Positions 7,547 through 16,524 of a stretch of 64,000 nt of DNA are shown here, piece after piece. Numbering within the stretch: the first letter of the stretch is position 1; every line of letters begins with the position of its first letter. This DNA is from Actinoplanes sp. SE50/110 (GTDB lineage: Bacteria; Actinomycetota; Actinomycetes; Mycobacteriales; Micromonosporaceae): positions 6,481,001 through 6,545,000 of the forward strand of contig NZ_LT827010.1 of the NCBI RefSeq assembly GCF_900119315.1. The letters are read 5' to 3'. A program made the position numbers and the translations under genes. The notes under the pieces were generated by a model, which saw nothing but the letters and a program-made list of their open reading frames with translations, ran no database searches and was not told where the DNA came from.

Positions 7547-9349
7547 TCAATCCAGCGGCTGCGGGGTGGATGGCCGCGCTGCGGTGATCAAAAAGCGGCC
7601 GTTGGGCGCAACGACTACGACCTCTTTGATGCCGGTGCCGCGGAGAAGGCTGCCTACTCCTCCATAGGCGCCGCAGCCGTCGCACAGCGGCCGATCGACA
7701 TACATGACCGCCCGGTCGGCAGTGATTTTCGCGTTCTTGGCCTGCTGGAAAACGTCGCCTTCGGCATGGTCGCGGGTGTAGGCGTTCACCGGGATGTCGG
7801 TGACTTTGCCTTTGCCGTTGCGCCCGTAGAAGATTTGTCCGCCGACGTCGAGCCGGGCCGCGGTGTCCTTGTCTGCGTCGGTGCCCGCTTCCGGCATGCC
7901 CTGGCGCTTACGGAATGCGGCGAGGTCGTTGAACGGGTCGCCGGTGCATGCCTTCCCGGTTACCGGGCACTGGTAGGCCTGCGCCTGCTGCTGTTCGGCG
8001 GCCAACTCTTTGGTCTTCTTGGTGACCTCGACCTCGGTCTGTGCGGTGGCGTATACCTGCGCGCTGGCCGTCGAGCTGACCGTGACGGTGCCGCCGCCGG
8101 CGGCTTTGGCGGCTGCTTCTTTCTCTGCTTTGATGGCGGCAAAGGTTGCGCCGGCTTCTGGTGAGGTGCAGGAGATCGACGTGGCGCCGTTCGGTTTCAT
8201 CGGGATGGGCCCGGCCTCGCAGCTACCGGCGGGCTGGCCGTCAATGCGGATGTCGGCGTTGAGGACCGCAGACACGCTGCTGTCGGCGATTTTCCCGGGG
8301 CTGGTGGTGGCGAGTTTGTTGCTGACTTGCGTGGTGATCCGGCAGCCGGAGACACCGCAGGAGATGGTGCCGGTGCCCTGTGCGCTGAACTGCACGCTCG
8401 TGTCGACGGCGTCCGTCAGTTGAGCCGTGTTGCCGGCAAGAGTGCCGAAGGCTTTGTCGGTGGCGGCCGAGTCCAGCGAGAACAGATCCATCTGCCCGGG
8501 GATTGGTTTACCGGCGGCCGGCGGCGGGGCTCGTTCCGGCTGCTGGTGGTGCAGCAGTTGCTGGCGTAGCACTCCGGTCGGCAGAGCGGGCAGGCCGGGT
8601 AGTGACGGCAGATCCGGCAAGGCGGGTAGGGACGGCAGGGTGGGGACGGCTGGCAGCGACGGCATGGTGGGCAGGGTTTTGCCGCTGCTGGCCGGGTCGA
8701 GCCGCAGGACGCGGAACGGTGCCGTGTCGGTGATGTAGATCGTGACGTTGGGGGTGGCTACTTTTCGGGCGGCCACGCCGTTGATATTGCTGGTGGGGCC
8801 GCCGTCTTTGGGGAAGGGCCCGGCCTGGTCGAGGGCGGTGAATAGGGTGTCAGCCAGGTCGGCTGGTGCTGGCCATGTGCCGGACAGGGGTGCTGCTGTG
8901 GAGGCCGGCCCGGTCACCCACCGGTTTTGGAATTTTGTCCCGAGTAGGCCGGTCGTGAATTTCACATAGTTTCGCTTGTTGATGGTGAGCAGATCTACGT
9001 GCTGTCCGGCGATGGATATCGCGCCGAAACTGTCGCCGTTACCGGTGACGGTGAGGTCGGCGGTAACGCCGGCGATAGTCGTCGTGTATCGCAGCATGGG
9101 TGCTGCGGCGAGGTTCGCGACGGCTCGGTCGAAGGGGCCCCGGTCGGCTTTGGGCCGGTCGCGGAGAAACCAGATGGTGGCGCCGACCGCGATCAGAAGG
9201 ACGGCAGCGGCGGCGATGCCGATGATCCACCAACGGCGGTGTGAGTGTCTGGGCGGGCTTGCGGGGTGAAGCGGGTCCGGTGGGACCACGCCGAATGTGG
9301 GTGGCGGCGGCAGCGCGTTGATGGGTTGGTAGGGCTGTTCGGCGGTCAT
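7547..9349 (-). CDS. Membrane-anchored toxin with DddA/SCP1.201-like deaminase domain
   Basis: 600 residues. Order: Pro-rich cytoplasmic start (1-36), one TM helix (~40-62, WWIIGIAAAAVLLIAVGATI), an exported region resembling LppX/LprG-type lipoprotein folds (~70-210), a Leu-Pro repeat spacer (~225-260, PSLPALPDLPSLPGLPALP), a second beta-rich domain with Cys pairs (~290-390), an Ala/Glu-rich helical part, and a C-terminal deaminase domain (~470-600). The zinc-site motifs are present: H528-A-E530 and P554-L-C556-x2-C559. DddA and SCP1.201-type domains deaminate cytosine in DNA or nucleotides. The Imm1 gene follows after 14 nt. Inference: a contact or conjugation-linked toxin displayed on the cell surface, with release of the C-terminus into a neighbour or recipient. 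The delivery route is not visible. Confidence 0.75.
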   Translation of the reverse strand: MTAEQPYQPINALPPPPTFGVVPPDPLHPASPPRHSHRRWWIIGIAAAAVLLIAVGATIWFLRDRPKADRGPFDRAVANLAAAPMLRYTTTIAGVTADLTVTGNGDSFGAISIAGQHVDLLTINKRNYVKFTTGLLGTKFQNRWVTGPASTAAPLSGTWPAPADLADTLFTALDQAGPFPKDGGPTSNINGVAARKVATPNVTIYITDTAPFRVLRLDPASSGKTLPTMPSLPAVPTLPSLPALPDLPSLPGLPALPTGVLRQQLLHHQQPERAPPPAAGKPIPGQMDLFSLDSAATDKAFGTLAGNTAQLTDAVDTSVQFSAQGTGTISCGVSGCRITTQVSNKLATTSPGKIADSSVSAVLNADIRIDGQPAGSCEAGPIPMKPNGATSISCTSPEAGATFAAIKAEKEAAAKAAGGGTVTVSSTASAQVYATAQTEVEVTKKTKELAAEQQQAQAYQCPVTGKACTGDPFNDLAAFRKRQGMPEAGTDADKDTAARLDVGGQIFYGRNGKGKVTDIPVNAYTRDHAEGDVFQQAKNAKITADRAVMYVDRPLCDGCGAYGGVGSLLRGTGIKEVVVVAPNGRFLITAARPSTPQPLD

Positions 9350-9570
9350 CGCGTCTCCGAGTAGATCGATTAGTGTCGAGCTATCCTGCCGTACGCGGCG
9401 GTTGCCGGGTTTCCCTGGGCCGCATGTCGGTGATGCTGTTCACGGCAGCCGCAGCTGATCTCCACGGTGGTGACCGCCCGCAAGTTTTCACTTCTTGATC
9501 TCCCCCAGGCGGGTATGTCCCAGTGTTGTCACAACCGGCCCGGTGCTTCGGCCCGCCCTGTACAGCAGTT

Positions 9571-9599
9571 CGCCCCGCCAGGCGAACCTGTGCGGGGCG
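9571..9599 (-). terminator. Hairpin terminator after the 9620 gene
   Basis: CGCCCCGC (9571-9578) pairs perfectly with GCGGGGCG (9592-9599). It lies just beyond the minus-strand gene ending at 9620 and before the toxin gene, so it probably ends the small-gene part of the transfer operon. The 9350-9570 gap would then carry the toxin promoter. Confidence 0.6.
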
Positions 9600-9619
9600 G
9601 GCCGCTTCTTCGTCTACCG

Positions 9620-9997
9620 TTAGCTTTCTGAGTTAGGGTCTCCGAAGGCAAGCTGCGGAATGTCCTGGCGCAGGCGCTCGATCAGGCGGGCGTTGCTGCC
9701 ATCCGATGGCGGCAGGTCTTGCGGGAGTCCCTGCAGCGCCAAATCCAACGTGATCTGCTTGGTGGCGCCCGGCGCTAGCCGGCGCACGTGGTCCAAGGTG
9801 GTGTTGTACAGCTCGACAGCACGATCGGGGTCGGTCACCCACAACCACGACAGCACTTTGCCGAACGGGTCACCCATGCGAACCACATCGCCGGGCGACC
9901 AGGCGTCGAGGGTGAGTCGGGCGGTATCAGTGACCAGAGCGTGGGTGAGGTGCATCAGGACGTCCTCGGGGACGGGCACCGTTTTCCGCGTTGTCAT
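9620..9997 (-). CDS. Hypothetical soluble protein
   Basis: 125 residues, starting MTTRKTVPVPEDVLMHLTHAL, mostly helical, with no TM or signal. The start overlaps the stop of the upstream 77-residue gene (ATGA). Family not recognised; the position at the end of the transfer operon suggests an accessory role. Confidence 0.6.
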   Translation of the reverse strand: MTTRKTVPVPEDVLMHLTHALVTDTARLTLDAWSPGDVVRMGDPFGKVLSWLWVTDPDRAVELYNTTLDHVRRLAPGATKQITLDLALQGLPQDLPPSDGSNARLIERLRQDIPQLAFGDPNSES

Positions 9998-10227
9998 GCC
10001 AGCATTCTCACCGTTTCGCCGTTAGACGGCCCATCGACGGCACTCTGGTTGAGGCCGGCAAGCTCCCGCCAGTTCGTCGGCGTGTGGGTGGCGGTGGCCA
10101 CGGTGGCATCACTGCCTGCCGTGTAGGCCGCTTGCCGGATTTCGTGGACGGCCTGCGCGTCAGTAATCACCCCGGCCTCGTAGCGAGTGCCGGCCGAGAT
10201 GACGGCGCGTTCGTACTGGGTGGGCAT
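9994..10227 (-). CDS. Small hypothetical protein
   Basis: 77 residues, MPTQYERAVISAGTRYEAGV and onward, helical and soluble; overlaps the next gene by 4 nt. No recognised family. Confidence 0.55.
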   Translation of the reverse strand: MPTQYERAVISAGTRYEAGVITDAQAVHEIRQAAYTAGSDATVATATHTPTNWRELAGLNQSAVDGPSNGETVRMLA

Positions 10228-10257
10228 GGTGTATCACCGTTGCGCGATTGCGGGTCG

Positions 10258-10536
10258 CTACCCGCGGCCAGCGAGGTTGAGTAGTTGGGTGAGCCCGTCC
10301 CGGAATGCTTCGGCCTGCTCCAGACTGATCGACGCGGTCACGCCGACGCCGATCCACACGTTGACTGCGATGGCGGGTGGTCCGTCGTAGGCGGAGGTGA
10401 GCCGGGCCGAAACTTGTCCGCCGTTCGCGGGCCGTCGCCACGTCCCGACACGCACCTCGTTGGAGCGGTGCCGGGTCAGCGACTGCAGGGTTTCCTCCCG
10501 GGTGCACCACGGCGGGTGCTCGTTAGCTTCGGTCAT
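10258..10536 (-). CDS. Small hypothetical protein
   Basis: 92 residues from the ATG at 10536, which overlaps the stop of the YdjM-like gene (ATGA). The upstream open frame is ignored because it is antisense-like Arg-rich sequence over the YdjM end. Begins MTEANEHPPWCTREETL, then a beta-rich centre (AIAVNVWIGVGVTASISLEQ) and a helical end (EAFRDGLTQLLNLAG). This pattern recurs in small actinobacterial element proteins, but no function is known. Confidence 0.6.
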   Translation of the reverse strand: MTEANEHPPWCTREETLQSLTRHRSNEVRVGTWRRPANGGQVSARLTSAYDGPPAIAVNVWIGVGVTASISLEQAEAFRDGLTQLLNLAGRG

Positions 10537-10783
10537 TGCGCGAGTCCGAGCGCCAGTAGGGAAGCAGCGCCGGTTACGGCGAGCATCCACACGACAACCG
10601 TTTCTATCCCGGAGCCGGTCCGGAACCGCATCCACCGAGGCGTGCCGACCGGTGTCCACCGGCAGCCCCGGATCCGGAGCGGCCACAGCAGCGGCACCCG
10701 GGAGAGGGTCAGCGCGTCGCCGAGGTTGTGGGCGAGCCACCCCCAGAGCACGGCGAGGCCGAGCCACCACCATGACTCGCTAG

Positions 10784-11689
10784 GCCGTGTCGCCAAAGGG
10801 TCATAGCCACTGCAGCAGTGCGGCGATGGTGACGGTGGCCTGGAACGAGCTGCCGGTTTTGTCGTAGCGAGTGGCCACGGACCGGCATTGCTTAAGTCGG
10901 TTGGAGCAGCGTTCCACCACGTTGCGGTGCCGGTAGATCAGCTTGTTGAACGTCGGTGGACGGCCGCCGCGAGGCCCACGGTTGCGGCGGCCTTTCTGCT
11001 GGTCCGAGCGCTCTGGGATGGTGTGCGCGATGCCGCGGCGGCTCAGGTAGCGGCGGATCGCGCGGCTGCTGTACCCCTTGTCGGCGATGACATGATCCGG
11101 TCGTGTGCGGGGGCGTCCCGGTCCGATGCGTTCGACGCGGATGGCCGCCATGACCTGCTCGAAGCGGGTGCAGTCGTTGACGTTGCCACCGGACAGTACG
11201 AATGCCAGTACCCGCCCGGCGCCGTCGCAGGCCAGGTGGATTTTGGTGGTCAGTCCACCACGGGATCGTCCGAAGGCGTGATCCGGTTTATCCGTTTCCG
11301 AGCGCCCCTTTTTGCGCCGGCGGCGTGCTGGTGGGCCCGCACGATCGTGGAGTCGACCGAGACCAACCAGTCGATGTCGGCGTTGGCGTCTGCTGCGGCG
11401 TGGGCGGCGGTGAGCATCTTGGTGAACGTGCCGTTGAGTGCCCACCTGCGGAAACGGGTGTAGATCGACTTCCAGGAGCCGTACCGGGCGGGCACATCGC
11501 GCCACGGTGCGCCGGAACGAATCTTCCACACGATGCCGTTGAGGACCCGGCGGTCGTCCTCACGAGGGCGACCACCGGTGATCACCGACGGCAGGTGCGG
11601 TGACAACGATTCCCACTCGGCGTCGGTCAGCTCATAGCGGCGCATCACGCCGTACATCATCCACGGTCATGATCCTTTGAAGACACGGC
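10784..11689 (-). mobile_element. IS5-family element (906 bp)
   Basis: Bounded by imperfect inverted repeats that start GCCGTGTC and continue with a CAAAGG-like block, and flanked by CTAG at 10780-10783 and 11690-11693, read as a 4-bp target duplication. It carries one transposase in two overlapping frames and lies inside the YdjM-like gene. Confidence 0.85.
10801..11660 (-). CDS. IS5-family transposase, two frames joined by -1 frameshifting
   Basis: Frame one (start 11660, MMYGVMRRYELTDAEWESL) carries the DUF4096-type N-terminus and the first catalytic Asp (SVDSTIVRAHQHAAG). Frame two continues as KKGRSETDKPDHAFGRSRGG with the second Asp (VIADKGYSSR) and the Glu (NVVERCSNRLKQ), ending at 10801. 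The switch is at a GCAAAAAGG run on the minus strand, a classic -1 slip site, so the full DDE enzyme is probably made by programmed frameshifting. Confidence 0.85.
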
Positions 11690-12316
11690 CTAGGCGTGGC
11701 AGTGTCCGCGATCGCGGCAGCAGCGGCGCCGATGAGCAGCGCTCCGATGCTGGCGGCAAACCGGTGTGCGCCTCTGCTGTGGTAGCGGAACTTGCCGGGC
11801 AGAATCAGGTCGCCGATCTTCGCCCTCAGCCGCGACGACAGGGCGGCGTGCGCGGCAGCCACACCGCCACTCCGACCACGATGAGGGCGGCGACCCGGCC
11901 GGCGGCCAGGCATGCGGTCGTGGTGATGGCCCCGGCCAGAACAGCACAGAGCGCGGTATGGGTGATCCCGCGATGCCCGCCCCGATCGGGGCCGGTCGAG
12001 CAGTGCCGGCAGGACGAGGTGCGCAGGACTGCGGCGGCGCGCTCGACTCCCCCAGCGATCAAGCAGGTGAGCCAGCCCAGCGAGTGCGCGATCGTGGACT
12101 GCGGGTGGTCGACGTCGGGAGCGAGGGCCATGCCGGTAGCTACGGCCGCCCCGATCGCCACGGTCAGAGGTGAAGGTTCCGAACCGGCAGCCGCGAGTAC
12201 CGCACAGCCAGCAAGCCAGCCGACGGCGCCGGACAGGGCATGAGACTTACCCATCATGAGAGGTCACCGCGCTGGCTGAGATCGTCGGACGGCGATCCGG
12301 CCGCTACGCTGAGCGC

Positions 12317-12517
12317 ATGACCGACGCCGACACCATGCGCGCCCTTACTCGCTACCTGGACGACGCCAGCAGGCGGGAACGTGCCGCCGACGAACGGAAC
12401 AAAGCCATCGTCGGCGCCATCGAAAAGGGCTTCGCGTCGCTGGTCAAAGAGCTCCACGATGGCATCACCCTCATCCAGCACACTCTCATCGACGAGCTGC
12501 GCGACATGCGGCGCTGA
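12317..12517 (+). CDS. Small helical protein, leaderless
   Basis: 66 residues, MTDADTMRALTRYLDDASRR and onward, strongly helical and amphipathic. TACGCT (12311-12316 region) ends about 6 nt before the ATG, the spacing of a leaderless promoter also seen at 19942 and 24911. It is on the opposite strand to the flanking transfer genes and could be a small regulator or membrane-associated peptide. No family recognised. Confidence 0.5.
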   Translation: MTDADTMRALTRYLDDASRRERAADERNKAIVGAIEKGFASLVKELHDGITLIQHTLIDELRDMRR

Positions 12518-12519
12518 CG

Positions 12520-14895
12520 TCACGCTGGCACCTCTTCGAGAACGCCCATCTGCTCGGCGCCCGACTCGGTCAGCCAGTAGGCGCCCTTGTCGGTGGCCAG
12601 GATCTGCTCGTCGACGAGCTTGTTGACGGCGTTGGTGCATGCGCGGGTCTTGATGACGGTGCGGACCGCACCCGCGAGCTCCCCGAACGGCACGGGGTCG
12701 CGGTCGCCGTCCAGCCACCGTTCGGCGAAGAACCGCAGCACGGCCTCTCGGCCGCCGGTCGGCGGTGCTGTGTCGCCGGGGGCGCTGTCGAGCAGGTTCG
12801 CCGGGATGCCGGCCCCCAGCAGTTCGGCCGGGTCCATGCTGTCGAAGGCTTCGAGGCGCTTCCACCGGTCGGCGTACAACGGCCCGGCTACGCCGAGCAC
12901 TGATGCTTCGAGGCCCAGCGTGTCACCGGTGGTGATCAGGTCGTAGAGGTCGCCGGCATAGTCGGTGCGCATCCGCATCCGCTTGGTCGATGACGCGTAG
13001 CCGAGTCCGGCGGTGGAGAAGCCGTCTTCCCACGCGGCAGGCAGGTTCGCCGGGTCGCCCGGCATCCGGCCACCCGGCCAGGCGGCGGTGCCGGTGAGTT
13101 TGTCGGCGGTGCGGAACACCGCAACGAATCCGGATGCGAGCTGGCCGCGCAGCACCGAGTCTTTGATCTCCGACAGCAGGACCGACTGGGACAGCAACCT
13201 GACCTTGATGTTGGCCTTGCGGCCGGATTTCGACAGCAGCGCCAGCAGCTTGGTGATCTCCTTGCCATGGTCGGGGTCGTTCATCGGAATGTGCGCCTCG
13301 TCGATGGTGATCGCCAGCAGCGGGAAGTCCGGGGACACCTCCCGGTACTTGACGCGGCGCTGCACCACCCGGCCATCGGGGCGGGTCTCTTCGCGCCGCA
13401 TGCGGGTCGTCACCAAATTCCGGGCGATCATGACCATGGCGGCGACACGGAGCATCACCAGGATTTCCTCGACCGACGGCGCGAACCAGTCCACCCCGTC
13501 GCGCAGGTCACCCAGGCTTTGACCCATCTGCGGGTCACCGATCCACGACACCACAACACCGGACTGCCGCTCCAGCGCGGCCAGCAGGTTCAGGTACTCG
13601 CTCTTACCGGCACCTGTCGCGCCAGCAATGAGCTCCATGACCGCACCCCATCCCGGGCGCCAAAACGGGTGCCGTCCGCGGGTGCCGTCCTCCAGGGTCA
13701 TCGTCTCCGCAAACCCGGTTTTCAGGTCGATGCCGTTGCCGGACCAGTCGTTTCCCTTGGTGAGCGGGCTGGTCCGCTGCACAAGGATGGTGGCCTGGTT
13801 CGCGTCGAACGGGTCCGCGACGATCGACACCATGCTCGTGCCCACCGAGTACGCGCGGGCGATCTTCCGCAGAGGCTCGGCGGTGTCGAACTTCTCCGGG
13901 TCCAAGTCGGAGTCCTCATGGGCGATGATCCGCCCAGACCAGCCACCCACCGACGGCATGATGTCCTCCAGCCGGGTGCCGTGCAACACCCGGCCCTTCA
14001 CCGACACTTTCTCCCACCGCTCCAGCACGTAGGCGCGCAGCAGCTCAGCTTCAGTCGGCTGCGGCGTATCGTCGACCGGCTCGTCGTCCTCGTCGATAGC
14101 AGGCTGCGGTGCAGGAACCCGCCGCGCCTGCGCCCAGCGGAGGTAGGGGCGGGAACCGATCACACCGAGCCCGAGCAGCGCCGCCACGGCGAGTCCGCCG
14201 TCTCCAGTGGTGATGTTCAGGTTGATGGCGTCGGCAAGCTCGCACCACACGCCGGCTGCGGCGGCCAGGTATGCGGCGGTCCGGGCCCGCTGGGCGATCA
14301 CAGCGTTCGTCGGTTCCACGGTCGGGTCCGGGAAGTCGGCGGTGTTGCTGTACCGGGTCAGCCAGGCGCGGGTGAACCACCACGACCCGGCGACGCACGC
14401 CGGGACGGCGGCGGCCTGCGCGATTTCGCCCCACCACGGGAAGTCAGCGGCGTCGAGAACCAGCCCGGCGGCTCCCACCGCGGCGGTTGTAGCGGTGGCG
14501 TTGACGTGCGCGCGGCGTTCCTGCAGCAGTTGCCGCACCGGGATTCTCGACAGCCTCCACTGACGCTGGCCGGGCCGGCGTAGTTCGGTGCAGCACACCG
14601 CGCACAGCGGCCGGTGGACCTTGGATTTGACGCTGACCCACTGTCCACTGTCCGGGCAGGCGGGGCATTCCATCTCGTAATGGGTGAGTTCCCCGCCGTC
14701 GCTGACCGGTACCGGCTGCTTGCGGGCTTTCACCGTTTTGCCGTCCGCGGCCCGGTAGTGCCAGGACAGGAATGCGGCGCCGCTGGGCACGGTGAGTTGA
14801 CCGTCCGGGCCGCGGGACGCCGTGCGGGGGCGGGTCGGCGGGCTGCCGCCGGGCGGCATGTCACGGGTCGGGGCGGGGCGTTGGTCAACACTCAT
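12520..14895 (-). CDS. FtsK/SpoIIIE-type DNA translocase (TraB-like coupling protein)
   Basis: 791 residues. An N-terminal cytoplasmic segment has a possible zinc site (CPACPDSG and CAVCCTELRR), then TM helices around 130-250, then the motor domain. Walker A GATGAGKS is near residue 425 and Walker B LLAITIDEAH near 525, with the typical FtsK spacing; the sensor region LLSQSVLLSEIK follows. The C-terminus (~700-791) is a winged-helix-like domain. In actinobacteria such hexameric pumps (TraB, TcpA) move double-stranded or relaxase-bound DNA to the recipient. It is the last gene of the long operon that starts at 19872. Confidence 0.85.
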   Translation of the reverse strand: MSVDQRPAPTRDMPPGGSPPTRPRTASRGPDGQLTVPSGAAFLSWHYRAADGKTVKARKQPVPVSDGGELTHYEMECPACPDSGQWVSVKSKVHRPLCAVCCTELRRPGQRQWRLSRIPVRQLLQERRAHVNATATTAAVGAAGLVLDAADFPWWGEIAQAAAVPACVAGSWWFTRAWLTRYSNTADFPDPTVEPTNAVIAQRARTAAYLAAAAGVWCELADAINLNITTGDGGLAVAALLGLGVIGSRPYLRWAQARRVPAPQPAIDEDDEPVDDTPQPTEAELLRAYVLERWEKVSVKGRVLHGTRLEDIMPSVGGWSGRIIAHEDSDLDPEKFDTAEPLRKIARAYSVGTSMVSIVADPFDANQATILVQRTSPLTKGNDWSGNGIDLKTGFAETMTLEDGTRGRHPFWRPGWGAVMELIAGATGAGKSEYLNLLAALERQSGVVVSWIGDPQMGQSLGDLRDGVDWFAPSVEEILVMLRVAAMVMIARNLVTTRMRREETRPDGRVVQRRVKYREVSPDFPLLAITIDEAHIPMNDPDHGKEITKLLALLSKSGRKANIKVRLLSQSVLLSEIKDSVLRGQLASGFVAVFRTADKLTGTAAWPGGRMPGDPANLPAAWEDGFSTAGLGYASSTKRMRMRTDYAGDLYDLITTGDTLGLEASVLGVAGPLYADRWKRLEAFDSMDPAELLGAGIPANLLDSAPGDTAPPTGGREAVLRFFAERWLDGDRDPVPFGELAGAVRTVIKTRACTNAVNKLVDEQILATDKGAYWLTESGAEQMGVLEEVPA

Positions 14896-15001
14896 GGCTC
14901 ACTCCGGAGAAGGCTGCGCAGAAGGAAAAGGGGGGTTCCGGGCTGGTACCGCAACCGCCAAACCTCGAGGGCTTGGCAGTCACGGATGGAGTCCGGCAGG
15001 G

Positions 15002-16522
15002 TCAGCGTCCGTTGACGGCGGATCCGTCGGCGCCCTGCAGCGCCTCGGTGGCCTGCTCGTTCATCGTGTCGATCGCCTCCTTGGAGGCGCGCACGCCGGT
15101 CTTGGCCGCGGCGATGGCATCGATGAGCGCTTTGATGTGCTCCGGAGACAGCATCTCCAGAGCGGTGGCCATTCCGGCGGTGATGCTGTCCGGCATGCTC
15201 TTCGAGTCCAGAAACCCCTTGAGCCGCTCGGCAGCAGCACCAGCCGAGGTGATCCGTTCGTCGATCAGGTCCAGGGCGGTGTCAACCGCCGTGAGGTCGC
15301 CGTCGAGCAGGTCGCACTCGTTGCTGGCCGATTCGAGGTCGTGGGCGTCGCCGGTGGCGGATCCGCTGGTTGCCGGTGTGGTCATGGCGTCCTCCTGGTT
15401 GTTGGGGTTGGAGCATCGGTGGGCTTTCAGGGCGGCGTGGGCGGCATCCTGGTCGGGATAGATTTGCCCGCTGTCGAACCCACACTGCCCGCAGGTGAAG
15501 AAGCAGAGGCCGCCGCTGCCCGGCTTCAGGTCGCCAGCTATCGGGCACGGCATGTGGGTGCTGTAGTAGTCGGCGTCCGCAGCGGCAGGGCTGGGGAACT
15601 CCCGGCGCGTTGTTTGACCGCAGTGCTGGCATGCCCAGTTGTAGGCATCCCCCGTCTGCGAATCCCGGGCGGAGGCACGAACAAACGTGCCGTTGCCCCA
15701 GTGCCCCTGCGTGTGCCGGGTCGGGCGCGTTCCGTGGGGCTGCTCCCGCGTCGCGTTGATAGCAATACACGGGATGCAACGGGTCACATTGCGGGTCATG
15801 CCGACCGTGGTGCCGCAGGTATCACAGTGGCGGGCCGGGCTTTCCCCGTCCGGGTCGCCGGGGAGAAACTCGATGCGACCGGCAACGACTTTGCCGCAGC
15901 CCCCATGCACCTTGTTGAGATGCAGTTGCGCGTCTTGAGCGGCTGCGTCGTCGGAGTCATAGCCGCCGCAGCCGGTGCCGCAGCGCTCGCAGTCCCATCG
16001 CATGAGTACCCGGGATCCGCCGGGCCCACCCGGCGGCGGGCTGGTGTCGGCACCGGCCGCCGGTTCGGCGATGAGTACTTCGTCAACGCTGGGCACCAGT
16101 TCGTCCTCGGCGGGGCGTTGCGGGCCTTCCCACAGCAACTTCGCGAGGCGTTCGACCCGCTCGGCCAGCGACGGACGAAAGTGCCGGGCCGGACGGTTCT
16201 CCGCTTTCGCGGCCTGGTTCTCCTGCCGCTGCGCCTTCTTCTCGGCGCGGCGCTGCTCGTGGGCGTCGATCACGTCCTGCAGGGCGTCACCCCAGTAGAC
16301 GGCAGCAACGTCCTTCAGGCCGGGTTTGCCGGCCGCGTACGGTGACCGTTCCTTCTCCGGTTTAGCTGCCTCCCGGGCCCGGGCGCGTCCCTCGGCGCGG
16401 ATCCGGGCCCGTTCCACATGCGGTGGCGTGGTGCCTTTGGCGGTGGCGATGGTGTCCTGCACGAACCGGCCACCGGTGAACAAGGCCGCCAGCAGCAGGC
16501 AGACCAGGAACTCGAGGCCCAC
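15002..16522 (-). CDS. Multi-zinc-ribbon conjugation-associated protein
   Basis: 506 residues. One TM or signal anchor at the N-terminus (MGLEFLVCLLLAALFTGG), an Arg/Glu-rich helical part, then four zinc-ribbon-like modules: CERCGTGC, CDTCGTTVG...CIPC, CQHCG and CGQCGFDSG, each with distal Cys/His. The last 127 residues are Cys-poor and helical. An AGGAGG lies just before an in-frame ATG (MTTPATSGSATGDAH, about 15386), so the C-terminal part may also be made as a separate protein. Located between the membrane genes and the DNA pump. Possibly a scaffold between pump and nucleoprotein; function not known. Confidence 0.6.
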   Translation of the reverse strand: MGLEFLVCLLLAALFTGGRFVQDTIATAKGTTPPHVERARIRAEGRARAREAAKPEKERSPYAAGKPGLKDVAAVYWGDALQDVIDAHEQRRAEKKAQRQENQAAKAENRPARHFRPSLAERVERLAKLLWEGPQRPAEDELVPSVDEVLIAEPAAGADTSPPPGGPGGSRVLMRWDCERCGTGCGGYDSDDAAAQDAQLHLNKVHGGCGKVVAGRIEFLPGDPDGESPARHCDTCGTTVGMTRNVTRCIPCIAINATREQPHGTRPTRHTQGHWGNGTFVRASARDSQTGDAYNWACQHCGQTTRREFPSPAAADADYYSTHMPCPIAGDLKPGSGGLCFFTCGQCGFDSGQIYPDQDAAHAALKAHRCSNPNNQEDAMTTPATSGSATGDAHDLESASNECDLLDGDLTAVDTALDLIDERITSAGAAAERLKGFLDSKSMPDSITAGMATALEMLSPEHIKALIDAIAAAKTGVRASKEAIDTMNEQATEALQGADGSAVNGR

Positions 16523-16524
16523 GG

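Larger units (their letters stand above)
10533..12257 (-). pseudogene. YdjM-like membrane metal-dependent hydrolase, split by an IS
   Basis: The 5' part (12257-11694) encodes the YdjM/LexA-regulated membrane hydrolase pattern: GKSHALSGAVGWLAG, then ALAPDVDHPQST with the metal-binding D-x-D-H, and GGHRGITHT. The 3' part (10783-10533) supplies the matching end HNLGDALTLSRVPLLWPL. The IS5 element at 10784-11689 sits between them; removing it with one CTAG copy restores frame at TP-S-ESWWW. A second lesion is a frameshift near 11860, where VVGVAV must switch frame to AAAHAALSSRLRAK. The gene is therefore broken even without the IS, unless that indel is a sequence error. The family is predicted to act in the membrane on an unknown substrate. 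Confidence 0.75.

Noticed and set aside
8560..8690. Short tandem repeats in the DNA near the toxin centre
   Set aside because: They are the coding repeats of the Leu-Pro spacer (PSLPALPDLPSLPG), not a regulatory array.
12254..12865. Minus frame of 203 codons over the end of the DNA-pump gene
   Set aside because: Its N-terminal part is a shadow of the pump gene, and the rest is antisense to the small plus gene at 12317.
14822..16345. 507-codon plus frame opposite the zinc-ribbon and DNA-pump genes
   Set aside because: Antisense shadow: low-complexity Gly/Val/Arg composition and no motif.
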